A stretch of DNA of 64,000 bases from assembly GCF_014930365.1 (NCBI RefSeq), contig NZ_JABXWI010000004.1, positions 62,001 to 126,000 of the forward strand, given 5' to 3'. Positions 24,287 through 32,609 of this stretch are shown piece by piece. The notes below the pieces were generated by a model. The model did not search any database. It was given only the letters and a program-made list of their open reading frames with translations, and had not been told where the DNA came from. Both the position numbers and the translations under genes were made by a program. Source of the DNA: Streptomyces caniscabiei. Lineage in GTDB: Bacteria > Actinomycetota > Actinomycetes > Streptomycetales > Streptomycetaceae. How positions within the stretch are numbered: the first letter of the stretch is position 1; every line of letters begins with the position of its first letter.

Positions 24287-26068
24287 ATGAAGAGCTGGAT
24301 CACGGACTGGCAGCGCAGTGAGCGGCTGCCGCACTACACCCGGGCCAACGCGGGCGAGACCCTCCCCGAGCCGGCCAGCCCGCTGGGCTGGACCCTGGTC
24401 TGGGGGCGGGGCCTGCACGGCTGGCGCAAGGGCTTCGTCGGCTTCGGCATCTACCGCGAGGAGGAGGTGGCCGGCCCCCGACCGCCGTTCGTCGGGATGT
24501 TCGGCGGCTACTTCTACCTCAACCTGTCCCACATGCGGCTGTTCGGCATCCGTATGGGGCAGACGGCGGACCAGATCGACGCCGCGTTCGTCGGCCAGCG
24601 CTCCGACACCCCGGTGTACGTGGCGCACCCCGACGACCAGGACGGAGAGCTGACCGCCAAGGCCGGCGGCACGCTCCAGCGGATGCTGGGGCAGTCCGGC
24701 TTCCCGGAAGCCGACGCCGACCGGGAGCGACTGCGCCGCCTGCGCCGCGACCGGCCGGACCTGACCCGCTTGTCGGACGCCGAACTGGTGGCGCACGCAC
24801 GCTCGCTGCTGGACGACGTGGAGACGACGTTCCAGCGGCACGTCGAGTCGTCGCTGCCCGCGTCCGTGGGACCCGCGATCCTCGGACCGCTGTGCGCGAG
24901 CGTGGACCGCTCCGACGCGATGCTGGACCTCATCGGCGGTCTCGGCGACGTCGACTCGGCCTCCCCCTCGGACGGGCTGTGGACCCTGTCCCGCCAGGTG
25001 GCGACCTCGGTGGAGCTGACCGCGCTGTTCGACGAGGGTCCGGCCGCCGTGGAACGGGCGCTCGACGGGGCGATCGGGGACGTGAAGGCGTTCCGTGACG
25101 CCTTCGAGGAGTTCCTGGCCACGTCCGGCGACCGCGGCCCCAACGAGTGGGACATCCACGCGCTGTCGTGGGAGGCGGCGCCGGTCCAGGCACTGGCGCT
25201 GGTCGACCGGATCCGGCACAGCTCCGCCGACGACTCGCCGGCCGCCCGGCGGGTTCGGCTGACCGAGCGGCGCGAGCGGACCGCGGCGGAGATCCGGGCC
25301 GCGCTGCCCGAGGACGCGCAGCCGATGTTCGACGCCGGCATGCACGCCTCCCAGGTATGGATCCCGGCCCGCGAGCGCACCAAGGCGAACTGTGTGACCG
25401 TCGTCAACGAGATCCGTATGGCGGTGCGCGAGCTCGGCCGCCGGGGCGTCGAGGCGGGGCGCTTCGCCGAGCCGGGGGACGTGATGATGCTGCTGGACAC
25501 CGAGCTCGACGACTACGTCGCCGACCCGGAGCCGTTCGGCCCGGTCATCGCGCGGCGGTTGGAGGAGTACGCCGGGCTGCACGAGCTGGAGCCGCCGTTC
25601 TTCATCGCCGACGACTCCCGGACCGAGATCGACAGCTGGCCGCGGCGCGCCGAGGAGCGTACCGAGGCCGCGGTCGAGGGTGACGTGCTCAGCGGTGTGG
25701 GCGGCAGCCACGGCACGTACACCGGCAGGGTGCGGGTGGTCACCGACCCGGCCTCGTGCGAGGCGCTGGAGCCGGGAGAGGTGCTGGTCGCGCCGATCAC
25801 GGACGCGGCCTGGACCCCGCTGTTCCTGGTCGCCGGGGCGGCCGTGGTGGACGTGGGCGCGCTCAACAGCCACGCCGTCGTGGTCTGCCGCGAACTGGGC
25901 ATCCCGGCCGTCATCTCCGTCGAAGGCGGGACGAGGCGGCTGCGGGACGGGATGCTGATCACGGTCGACGGCCACCGGGGCACGGTCACGGTGGACTCCG
26001 TGGATTCCGTGGACTCCGTGGACGACGTGAACTCCGTGGATGACGTCCCGGCGCCGCTCGGCGCGTGA
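24287..26068 (+). CDS. PEP-utilising mobile (phosphohistidine swivel) domain protein
   Basis: ATG 24287 lies about ten bases after GGGAG; 593 residues. The N-terminal 120 residues (GRGLHGWRKGFVGFGIYREE and MFGGYFYLNLSHMRLFGIRMG) are of a kind seen in such proteins. The middle is helical and contains GDRGPNEWDIHALSWE. The C-terminal swivel domain has VGALNSHAVVVCRELGIPAVISVEG with the phosphorylatable His529. No ATP-grasp and no PEP/pyruvate barrel are present, so it needs partners. Phenylphosphate synthase and the 4-methylphenyl phosphate synthase CreHI use a protein of this type with a separate ATP-binding subunit; none is seen here. The PPDK-like protein at 10988 could phosphorylate or be phosphorylated by it. 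The tail is a 9-bp repeat encoding VDS. Confidence 0.85.
   Translation: MKSWITDWQRSERLPHYTRANAGETLPEPASPLGWTLVWGRGLHGWRKGFVGFGIYREEEVAGPRPPFVGMFGGYFYLNLSHMRLFGIRMGQTADQIDAAFVGQRSDTPVYVAHPDDQDGELTAKAGGTLQRMLGQSGFPEADADRERLRRLRRDRPDLTRLSDAELVAHARSLLDDVETTFQRHVESSLPASVGPAILGPLCASVDRSDAMLDLIGGLGDVDSASPSDGLWTLSRQVATSVELTALFDEGPAAVERALDGAIGDVKAFRDAFEEFLATSGDRGPNEWDIHALSWEAAPVQALALVDRIRHSSADDSPAARRVRLTERRERTAAEIRAALPEDAQPMFDAGMHASQVWIPARERTKANCVTVVNEIRMAVRELGRRGVEAGRFAEPGDVMMLLDTELDDYVADPEPFGPVIARRLEEYAGLHELEPPFFIADDSRTEIDSWPRRAEERTEAAVEGDVLSGVGGSHGTYTGRVRVVTDPASCEALEPGEVLVAPITDAAWTPLFLVAGAAVVDVGALNSHAVVVCRELGIPAVISVEGGTRRLRDGMLITVDGHRGTVTVDSVDSVDSVDDVNSVDDVPAPLGA
25991..26044 (+). repeat. six 9-bp units encoding VDS/VDD
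   Basis: Six tandem GTGGACTCC-like units, with small changes, encode an acidic VDSVDSVDSVDDVNSVDD tail just before the end of the mobile-domain protein. The 9-bp period keeps frame, so copy number can change the tail length without harm. Confidence 0.85.
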
Positions 26069-26140
26069 GCACACACCGAGGGCCCGCCGCTCCCCTGCCC
26101 GGGGCGGCGGGCCCGACGACTTGACCGCGAAAGGAGCCCC

Positions 26141-26455
26141 GTGGCCGAGGAGATCATCGTCGCCGGCTGGATGGACTACGCACCCGGTGACCGCGACACC
26201 ATGCTGGCGGCCCTCGTCGAGCTGGGCCGGCACACCCGCGAGCGGGAACCGGGCTGTCTGGACTACGCCATGACCGCCGACCCCACCGACGCGCGGCGCA
26301 TCCGGGTGTATGAGCACTGGACCTCGCAGCGCGCCCTCGACGAGCACTTCTCCACCGCGCACATCAAGGACTTCCGGGCGGCCGTGGCGGGGCTGACCCG
26401 CGTGGGGGTCTCCCTGACGGCGCACACCGTCGCCGCCTCCCACCCCATGCGCTGA
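26141..26455 (+). CDS. antibiotic-biosynthesis-monooxygenase (ABM) domain protein
   Basis: GTG 26141 follows AAAGGAG by four bases. The 104-residue protein is a dimeric ferredoxin-like fold ABM protein: IVAGWMDYAPGDRDTMLAAL at the start, REREPGCLDYAM in the middle and IRVYEHWTSQRALDEHFSTAH towards the end. Members are small cofactor-free oxygenases or quinol-handling proteins; exact chemistry is not predictable. It is the last gene of the Rieske/SDR/mobile-domain operon and is followed at once by a strong terminator. Confidence 0.85.
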   Translation: MAEEIIVAGWMDYAPGDRDTMLAALVELGRHTREREPGCLDYAMTADPTDARRIRVYEHWTSQRALDEHFSTAHIKDFRAAVAGLTRVGVSLTAHTVAASHPMR

Positions 26456-26484
26456 GAACGGCGCCCCCGTCGGGGGCGCCGTTC
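26456..26484. terminator. bidirectional 13-bp hairpin
   Basis: GAACGGCGCCCCC (26456-26468) and its exact inverse (26472-26484) enclose a 3-base loop. It sits between the stop codons of two convergent genes, 12 bp from the second, and should end transcription from both sides. Confidence 0.88.
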
Positions 26485-26496
26485 GGTTCACCGGGG

Positions 26497-27531
26497 TCAG
26501 CCCAGCCGTACCAGCATCTTGCCGACGTTGGCGCCGTCCAGCAGGGACAGCAGCGCGCCGGCGGCGCTCTCCAGGCCGTCCACGACCGTCTCGCGCGCCG
26601 TGATGCGGCCGTCGGCCAGCCAGTGCGCGACCCGCTGCTCGAACTCCGGCCGCAGGTCGTCGTGGTCACGGACGATGAACCCGCGCAGCGTCAGCCTCTT
26701 GAGGACGGCCTGGATCAACTGGTTGATGTCCACCGGCCGTCGCTCGCCGCCGAACTGCGACATCATGCCGCACAGGGCGACGCGCCCACCGGTGCGCAGC
26801 GCGTGCAGGGCGGCGGCGAGCTGCTCGCCGCCGACGTTGTCGAAGTAGACGTCGAGACCGTCGGGTGCCAGCCGGGCCAGCGCCTCGCGCACCGGCTCGG
26901 TCCGGTAGTCCGCGGCGGCGTCGTAGCCGAACTCCTTCACCAGCAGGGCGCACTTGTCGGGCCCACCGGCCGTCCCGACGACCCGGCCCGCGCCCAGCAG
27001 GCGCGCGAACTGGCCGGCGGCGGTGCCCACGGCCCCGGCAGCCGCGGACACGAAGACGGTGTCGCCTGGGCGGAGTTCCGCGATCCGGGTCAGGCCGACG
27101 TACGCGGTGAATCCGGTCTGGCCGAGCAGCCCGAGCCAGGTCGGCAGCGGGGCGAGGCGCGGGTCGATGCGATCCGCGCCGTCGGTGTCCCCGGCGTCCA
27201 GCACGGCCCGCTCCCGCCAGCCCAGTTGGTGCCGGACGAAGGCGCCCGCCGGTACCGACGGGCAGCGGCTCTCCTCGACGACCCCGAGAGCCCGGCCGTC
27301 TAGCGGCGAGCCGGGGGTGAAGTTGTGCGTGTAGTGCTTCTCGGTGCTCTCCAGCCGCCCACGCATGGACGGGTCGACGCTCATGTAGAGGTTGCGGACG
27401 AGCAGTTGGCCCGCGCCGAGGGGCGGCAGCGGGCGTTTCTCGACGGCGAAGTCACCGGGCACCGGCTCCCCATCGGGCCGGCGCACCAGGCAGACCACCC
27501 GGGTGGTGCGGGGTGTCACCGGGTCACTCAC
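26497..27531 (-). CDS. MDR-family NADP-dependent oxidoreductase
   Basis: The 344-residue protein is a zinc-free medium-chain reductase of the prostaglandin/leukotriene B4 reductase (CurA-like) group. Motifs: LLVRNLYMSVDPSMRGR, LGLLGQTGFTAYVGL, VFVSAAAGAVGTAAGQFARL (nucleotide loop) and LDVYFDNVGGEQLAAAL, then GRVALCGMMSQ. Such enzymes reduce the double bond of enones. GTG 27531 overlaps the previous stop by eight bases; GTG 27546 is an alternative. It ends the leftward operon Rieske, ferredoxin, small protein, MDR reductase. Confidence 0.88.
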   Translation of the reverse strand: MSDPVTPRTTRVVCLVRRPDGEPVPGDFAVEKRPLPPLGAGQLLVRNLYMSVDPSMRGRLESTEKHYTHNFTPGSPLDGRALGVVEESRCPSVPAGAFVRHQLGWRERAVLDAGDTDGADRIDPRLAPLPTWLGLLGQTGFTAYVGLTRIAELRPGDTVFVSAAAGAVGTAAGQFARLLGAGRVVGTAGGPDKCALLVKEFGYDAAADYRTEPVREALARLAPDGLDVYFDNVGGEQLAAALHALRTGGRVALCGMMSQFGGERRPVDINQLIQAVLKRLTLRGFIVRDHDDLRPEFEQRVAHWLADGRITARETVVDGLESAAGALLSLLDGANVGKMLVRLG

Positions 27532-27739
27532 CCGGCTGCGCGGCACCGCGACGCCGGGCGAGCCGGCCCACCCAGCCGGCCATCTGCAGGTCGGCGTGGC
27601 GCAGTTCGCCCGACTGCCAACGGGCCTGGAAGTCGAAGACGCCCCGCGCGCCGGTCTTCGGGTCGGTCACCTCGACCAGACCGTCCTCGGTGAGCCGGTA
27701 CACATGCCCGGTCAGTGGGTGGATCACTTGCTTGGACAT
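27524..27739 (-). CDS. small protein of unknown function
   Basis: This 71-residue protein is not one I recognise. It begins MSKQVIHPLTGHVYRLTEDG and continues VEVTDPKTGARGVFDFQARW; the first 45 residues look like a compact beta-rich domain and the end is basic (GRLARRRGAAQ). It is only six bases from the ferredoxin stop and overlaps the MDR reductase start, so it is certainly part of the Rieske operon. A small accessory or electron-transfer chaperone role is possible but unproven. Confidence 0.72.
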   Translation of the reverse strand: MSKQVIHPLTGHVYRLTEDGLVEVTDPKTGARGVFDFQARWQSGELRHADLQMAGWVGRLARRRGAAQPGE

Positions 27740-27745
27740 GGGGCC

Positions 27746-28060
27746 TCACTCCTGCACTCGGCGGCGTACGCCGCGCTTGGTCACGGTCACCGGGCCCTCG
27801 ACCCGGAGCCGGCAGGCGAGCCGGGTCAGGCCGTCCACCGGCTTGCGCAGGGCCTCGATGCCCTCGCGCTCCAGCGGGTCCACGGGGGAACAGTTCTCGG
27901 CGCCCTCCTCGATCCGGACGAAGCAGGTGCGGCAGGTGCCCTTGCCGCCGCAGAGGGTCGGCCATCGGTAGCCGAGCCGCCCGGCGGCGGTGAACAGGTC
28001 CTCGCCGTCGAGGAGTTCGAGTTCCTCTCCGGAGGGCCGGACCGCGACGCGGTGGGTCAC
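27746..28060 (-). CDS. plant-type [2Fe-2S] ferredoxin
   Basis: The 104-residue protein has the cluster-binding pattern CGGKGTCRTC (residues about 37-46) with the fourth Cys in RLACRLR near residue 83. This is the chloroplast/vertebrate-type ferredoxin fold, related to ferredoxins serving oxygenases and to ASKHA-type reductive activators. Its GTG start overlaps the stop of the Rieske gene (GTGA, 28057-28060), so it is the likely electron donor for that oxygenase. No dedicated NAD(P)H reductase follows; the reductase would have to come from elsewhere, for example the gene at 43026. Confidence 0.92.
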   Translation of the reverse strand: MTHRVAVRPSGEELELLDGEDLFTAAGRLGYRWPTLCGGKGTCRTCFVRIEEGAENCSPVDPLEREGIEALRKPVDGLTRLACRLRVEGPVTVTKRGVRRRVQE

Positions 28061-29463
28061 TTGTCCATCCAGTGGTCGAGCGTCCGGTTGAAGTGGCGGA
28101 TTCGGCTCTCCTGGTAGTTGGCGAGAGTGATGCCCGGCTTGCGCATCGCCTTCAGGCCCTGCTGCACGTACGGCAGGTTCTCGCAGTCCTGGTCGAAGAC
28201 GGGCCCGAGCACGCCGAGTTCGGGGATGTCCGCGAAGAGCATGTCCTCCGGCACCCAGCGGATCTCCGCCGGAGGCGGCGTCTCGCCGGGCTCCTTCGGG
28301 GCCGACATGAAGATGATCTCGGCGGTGCAGGAGTCCGGATCGAGGCCGTGGGGCCGGAACCGGTAGATGATGTTGGACTTGGCGCCGCCCCACGGGTTGA
28401 AGTTGGGGAACAGCAGGTAGTTGATGGCGTCCAGCAGTTCGGTGTCGGGGGTCTGGGAGAAGTCCTGGCTGGAGGTGGTCTCCAGTTGCGCGCGCATCCG
28501 CTGAGCGAGGACCTGGCGGGCGGTGCCGCCGGGCGGGATCGCGGGCAGTTCGTCGCCCTCCCCCCGTACCAGGTCGCGGCCCTGGGCCGCCGAGTAGAAC
28601 GCGCGCGAGTCGTAGAAGGTCTCCAGCACGTCCTCCTCCGTGACGGAGTCGGCCACGTGCGGGCTGGGCGCGCCCTGGATGTTGATCATCCGGTTCCAGT
28701 TCGGCTGGTCCGCCATCACGTCGTACTGGGAGTTGGCGTCGGCGAGCCACGGCAGCATCTGCGGGTGGGTCGCGATCACATGGAAGGACTCGATGAACGC
28801 GTCCTGCGCGATCTTCCAGTTGCAGGGCAGCACCTTGGCGATGTGCAGGGACTTGTAGCGGTTCTCCAGCGGCCAGATGTAGTAGTCGTCGAAGGTGCCG
28901 CGGTAGCTGTCGAAGGACTCCGCGCAGGGGTCCATGTTGATGAAGACGAAGCCGCGCCAGGTGGCCACGCGGGCCTCGGGGAGCGCGAACTTCTCCGGGT
29001 CGACATGCGGGAAGTCCCAGGCGCACGGCGGGCTCTGCATGGTGCCGTCGAGGTTCCAGGCGAAGCCGTGGAAGGGGCAGCGGAGCTCGCCGACGTTGCC
29101 GCCGGCGGTACGCAGTTTGCGGCCGCGGTGCAGGCACACGTTGACGAAGGCGCGGATCTCGCCTGGGGCGGTGCGCACGACGATCAGCGAGTCGTCGCCG
29201 ATCTCGTAGATCTCGTGGTCGCCGACCTCGGGGATCTCGCTCTCCAGGCAGGCGAACTGCCAGACGCGCCGCCACACCTGTCGCATCTCGCGTTCGGCCC
29301 ACTCACGGGAGGTGAAGCGGGTGGTGTCGATGTCCTCGCTGCCGAGGTGATCGTTCCGCTCGAATCTCAGGGCGGCGGGAACAGGCCGGCTGTCCTGGTC
29401 GAGGTAGTCCTGGACGCTGGGCCCTGGGCACCGTGCGGTACCCGACTCCGACGTTTCGTCCAT
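28057..29463 (-). CDS. Rieske non-heme iron oxygenase, alpha subunit (second)
   Basis: The 468-residue protein starts at the second of two adjacent ATGs (29463), well spaced from GGAGG. Rieske ligands: Cys110/His112 in VCLHRGRK and Cys129/His132 in RCPFHGF. Mononuclear iron ligands: His228 and His233 in FIESFHVIATHP. It is only distantly like the other Rieske protein at 22132, being longer and with a C-terminal segment rich in large residues (LLFPNFNPWGGAKSNIIYRF). A lone alpha subunit with its own ferredoxin is typical of hydroxylases acting on terpenoid, steroid or aliphatic substrates. It heads a four-gene operon. Confidence 0.92.
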   Translation of the reverse strand: MDETSESGTARCPGPSVQDYLDQDSRPVPAALRFERNDHLGSEDIDTTRFTSREWAEREMRQVWRRVWQFACLESEIPEVGDHEIYEIGDDSLIVVRTAPGEIRAFVNVCLHRGRKLRTAGGNVGELRCPFHGFAWNLDGTMQSPPCAWDFPHVDPEKFALPEARVATWRGFVFINMDPCAESFDSYRGTFDDYYIWPLENRYKSLHIAKVLPCNWKIAQDAFIESFHVIATHPQMLPWLADANSQYDVMADQPNWNRMINIQGAPSPHVADSVTEEDVLETFYDSRAFYSAAQGRDLVRGEGDELPAIPPGGTARQVLAQRMRAQLETTSSQDFSQTPDTELLDAINYLLFPNFNPWGGAKSNIIYRFRPHGLDPDSCTAEIIFMSAPKEPGETPPPAEIRWVPEDMLFADIPELGVLGPVFDQDCENLPYVQQGLKAMRKPGITLANYQESRIRHFNRTLDHWMDK

Positions 29464-29902
29464 CATCTCTCCTCCGGCAGAAACTTTAGAGTGAGTGTAG
29501 TTAGCTGCCCTGGCCGGGAGCAACAGTCGTGACGATGGACCGGGGCGCATACAGCGAGGTCACCGCAGAAACCGCCGCCGGGCCTGGAATTTCTTACGGC
29601 GACCCCCTCCCCAATCCAGTCGGGGCATGTCACACTCCGACGCACTTGAGGCTGTAGTGCCTCATAAGTTTCTCGTCCGGGTCGGCTCTGGCTCGTCCCG
29701 GACACAGTGCCGCGGGACCATCCTGACGGCCCGCGCCGTGCCCCACGCCGGCTACCGACGCAGCCCGCTTCCCCTCAAGCCCCCATACGCGCCGTCCCGT
29801 CCCGGGCGGCACAGGGATCCGCCTGGCCGAAGCCGACTGCCGCGTTCGCGGAGCGACGCGGACCGCGGCAGCGCAGGCGCCACACCACGGGAGTACTCGA
29901 CG
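29464..29902. other. 439-bp divergent promoter region
   Basis: The gap between the Rieske operon and the ABC importer operon, read in opposite directions. It must hold both promoters. An AT-richer stretch (GAAACTTTAGAGTGAGTG, 29482-29499) lies just upstream of the Rieske gene and may hold its promoter. The frame open from 29627 in front of the importer gene has no ribosome site or protein-like sequence. No clear palindrome was found. Confidence 0.5.
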
Positions 29903-31045
29903 ATGAGTTCCACACCCGGTCGCGCGGTCCGCCGCGCCGTCACCGCGCTCGTGTCCGTCACCGCCCTGCTGGGCCTTGCGGCCTGCGGTGACGACTCCAC
30001 TCCGGCCGCCGGCAGCTCACAGGCGGCGGCACCCGACTCGCCCGGCCTGACGGCGGCCCGCGCGGCGCTGAAGAAGTTCTCCGAGCGCCCGGCCACGATC
30101 CCCGTCACCGAGCCCGTCGGCAAGAAGATCCCCAAGGGCAAGGAGATCGACTTCATCCTGTGCGGCGTCCAGTCCTGCAAGGACCTCGCGGACTTCTTCA
30201 CCGAGGCCGCCGAGGAGCTGGGCTGGAAGGTGAAGCAGATCGCCACCCAGGGCACGCCGGAGTCCGTCCAGGCCGCCTACGAGCAGGCCCTGCGCGACAA
30301 GCCGGACGCCGTCGTCGCCTCCGGTTTCCCGCGCGCCGTCTACGCCAAGCAGCTGGCCCAACTGAAGGCCGCCGAGATCCCCGTCCTGCAGTCGAACGCC
30401 GACGACCTGCTCGGCGACGGCATCTCCCTGCTCAGCAACGGGCCGGACGACGTCGCCGTGCAGGGCGACATGCTCGCCTCGTGGGTGGTGTCGGACAGCG
30501 GCGCCAATGCGAACACCGTCTACTTCGATCTCCCGGCCTACACGATCCTCAAGCCCGTGAAGGACTCCTTCGCCACCAAGTACGAGAAGTGGTGCGCCGG
30601 TTGTCCTCTGGACCAGGTCGACGTGCCGATCACCGCGGTGGGCAAGGACATGCCGGACCGCGTGGTGTCCTACCTCCGGTCGCACCCGAAGGTGACCCAC
30701 GTCGTCTTCTCCCTCGGCCTGCTCAACGTGGGCGTTCCGGCCGCGCTGAAGACCGCCGGCCTCACCGGCAAGCACATCGTCGTCAACGTCGGTGACGCGC
30801 AGAACTACCAGTACATCCAGAGCGGTCTCACCGACGGCGCGATGGCATTGAACTCCCACGAGACGGCATGGCTCCAGGCCGACGCGCTGGCCCGGCACTT
30901 CACCGGCCAGCCCATGGACGTGGACCAGCACGCGAAGCTGCCCAACATGCTCGTCACCAAGGACAACCTGCCCTCCGCCGACGGCGACTTCCCGATCGTC
31001 GAGGACTACCAGGCGCAGTTCAAGGCGCTGTGGGGCCTGAGTTGA
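29903..31045 (+). CDS. sugar-type ABC transporter substrate-binding lipoprotein
   Basis: ATG 29903 follows GGGAG; 380 residues. The N-terminus is a lipoprotein signal: VRRAVTALVSVTALLGLAAC, with lipobox LAAC and the lipid Cys at about 27. The rest is a type-1 periplasmic-binding protein (RbsB-like) with DFILCGVQSCKDLADFFTEA, KPDAVVASGFPRAVYAKQL, IPVLQSNADDLLG and HIVVNVGDAQNYQYIQSG. It captures substrate outside the cell for the permease and ATPase encoded downstream. Two Cys pairs (CGVQSC and CAGC) are unusual for the family. Despite the sugar-family label, location in a fatty/terpenoid-type catabolic cluster suggests another ligand. Confidence 0.9.
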   Translation: MSSTPGRAVRRAVTALVSVTALLGLAACGDDSTPAAGSSQAAAPDSPGLTAARAALKKFSERPATIPVTEPVGKKIPKGKEIDFILCGVQSCKDLADFFTEAAEELGWKVKQIATQGTPESVQAAYEQALRDKPDAVVASGFPRAVYAKQLAQLKAAEIPVLQSNADDLLGDGISLLSNGPDDVAVQGDMLASWVVSDSGANANTVYFDLPAYTILKPVKDSFATKYEKWCAGCPLDQVDVPITAVGKDMPDRVVSYLRSHPKVTHVVFSLGLLNVGVPAALKTAGLTGKHIVVNVGDAQNYQYIQSGLTDGAMALNSHETAWLQADALARHFTGQPMDVDQHAKLPNMLVTKDNLPSADGDFPIVEDYQAQFKALWGLS

Positions 31046-32553
31046 CCGGGCCGGTGCTCCGGGTGTCCGCCCTGTCGAAGAGATTCGGCGGCACCCAGGC
31101 CCTCAAGGACGTCGATCTGGAGGTCGCGCAGGGCGAGATCCACGCCCTGATCGGCCCCAACGGCTCCGGCAAGTCCACCCTCATCAAGATTCTCGCCGGA
31201 TACCACCACGCGGAGCCGGGAGCGGTCGCCGAACTCGACGGCGAACCGTTCGACCTCGGGCAGGTCACCGCCTCCCGGCACGACCGGCTCCGCTTCGTCC
31301 ACCAAGAACTGGGGCTGGTGGGCGAGTTGAGCGCCATCGACAACCTCGCGCTCAGCCGTGGCTTCGCCCGTACGGCCCTCGGCAACATCCGCTGGCCGGA
31401 GATGGAGCGGCGCACGACCGCGCTGGTCGAACGGTTCGGCCTCGGCATCGACGTCCGCCGGCCCCTGACGACGGCCACCCCCGTCCAGCGCGCGGTGGTG
31501 GCCATCGCCGCCGCGCTCCAGGGCTGGGAGGGCCGCCGCGGTGTCCTGGTGCTCGACGAACCCACCGCCGTACTGCCGCCCGGTGAGGTGGCCCGCCTGT
31601 TCGACATCGTGCGGGAGGTCCGTGACGCCGGCGCCGGCGTGCTGTACGTCTCGCACCGGATGGACGAGATCTTCGCGCTCGCCGACCGGGTCACCGTGAT
31701 CCGCGGCGGGCGCCGGATCGCCACGCGCCGGGTCGACGAACTCACCCCGCGCTCACTGGCGGAGCTGATGGCGGGCGAGGGGTCGGAGACCGACCACCGC
31801 CCGGCTCCCCGGCCCGGCACCGACGCGGCCGTGCTGGAGGTCCGCGACCTGTGGGCCGGCCCCCTGCGCGGCATCGGCTTCGACCTCGCCGGTGGCGAAC
31901 GCCTGGGCATCACGGGGCTGGTCGGCTCCGGCCACGAGATCGTGCCGTACGCGGTGTGCGGGGCCCATGCCGGGCGGGTGAGCGGCAGGCTGCGGCTGCC
32001 GGAGCGCTCCGAACGCTGGACCGACGCGCGCCGCGCCGGTGGGCTGGGCCTGCCCCTGGTCCCCGCCGACCGGACGGCCGAGGGGGTGATCGGCGACTTC
32101 TCGGTCGGCGAGAACCTCACGCTCCCCCTCCTACGGCGGCTCCGTGCCCGGGGCGGGCGGCTGCACCGGCGCCGCGAGTCGGTCCTCGCCGAGGAGTGGA
32201 TCGAGCGGGTCGGGGTGCGCACGGCGGGCCGCGGGGCCCGCATCACCACGCTGAGCGGCGGCAACCAGCAGAAGGTCGTCATGGCCCGCTGCCTCGCCCA
32301 GCGCCCGCCGGTGCTGGCGCTGTGCGAACCCACGGCGGGCGTCGACATCGCCACCCGTCTGCAGCTGTACGACCTGATAGAGCGTCAGGCGGGCGAGGGC
32401 ATGGGCGTCATCGTCTCCTCCTCCGACACCCAGGACCTGCTCGCGCTGTGCACCCGAGTCCTGGTGGTGCGGGAGGGCCGGATCGTACGGGAGCTCAGCG
32501 GCCCCGACATCACCGAGCCCGCGCTGGTGCACGCCATGGAAGGGACCGAGTGA
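31042..32553 (+). CDS. sugar-type ABC transporter ATPase (RbsA-like, two NBDs)
   Basis: TTG 31042 overlaps the stop of the binding-protein gene (TTGA). The 503-residue protein has two nucleotide-binding domains. The first has Walker A GPNGSGKST, a Q-loop VHQELGLVGEL and Walker B GVLVLDEPTAVL, but its signature is TATPVQRAVVAI instead of LSGGQ. The second has a weak Walker A (GLVGSGHEIV) and a good signature, TLSGGNQQKVVMARCL, with ALCEPTAGVD. This split of good motifs is normal for carbohydrate-uptake (CUT2) ATPases, where one composite site is dominant. Full length for the family. Confidence 0.92.
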   Translation: MTGPVLRVSALSKRFGGTQALKDVDLEVAQGEIHALIGPNGSGKSTLIKILAGYHHAEPGAVAELDGEPFDLGQVTASRHDRLRFVHQELGLVGELSAIDNLALSRGFARTALGNIRWPEMERRTTALVERFGLGIDVRRPLTTATPVQRAVVAIAAALQGWEGRRGVLVLDEPTAVLPPGEVARLFDIVREVRDAGAGVLYVSHRMDEIFALADRVTVIRGGRRIATRRVDELTPRSLAELMAGEGSETDHRPAPRPGTDAAVLEVRDLWAGPLRGIGFDLAGGERLGITGLVGSGHEIVPYAVCGAHAGRVSGRLRLPERSERWTDARRAGGLGLPLVPADRTAEGVIGDFSVGENLTLPLLRRLRARGGRLHRRRESVLAEEWIERVGVRTAGRGARITTLSGGNQQKVVMARCLAQRPPVLALCEPTAGVDIATRLQLYDLIERQAGEGMGVIVSSSDTQDLLALCTRVLVVREGRIVRELSGPDITEPALVHAMEGTE

Positions 32554-32609
32554 CATGACCCTCGGAAGGAACCGATGACATGAGTCCTGGAAGGAACCGA
32601 GTGACATGA
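32537..32609 (+). repeat. triplicated stop-RBS-start module
   Basis: Three near-identical copies of GGAAGGAACCGAGTGACATGA (32537-32558, 32563-32583, 32588-32609) bridge the end of the ATPase gene and the start of the permease gene. Each holds an AAGG ribosome-type core, a TGA stop and an ATG. Two mini-frames of 7 and 9 codons result before the true permease ATG at 32606. Confidence 0.85.

Noticed and set aside
24095..26491. Minus-strand open frame of 798 codons
   Set aside because: It lies antisense to the mobile-domain and ABM genes, has no recognisable domain and low-complexity composition; typical GC-driven shadow.
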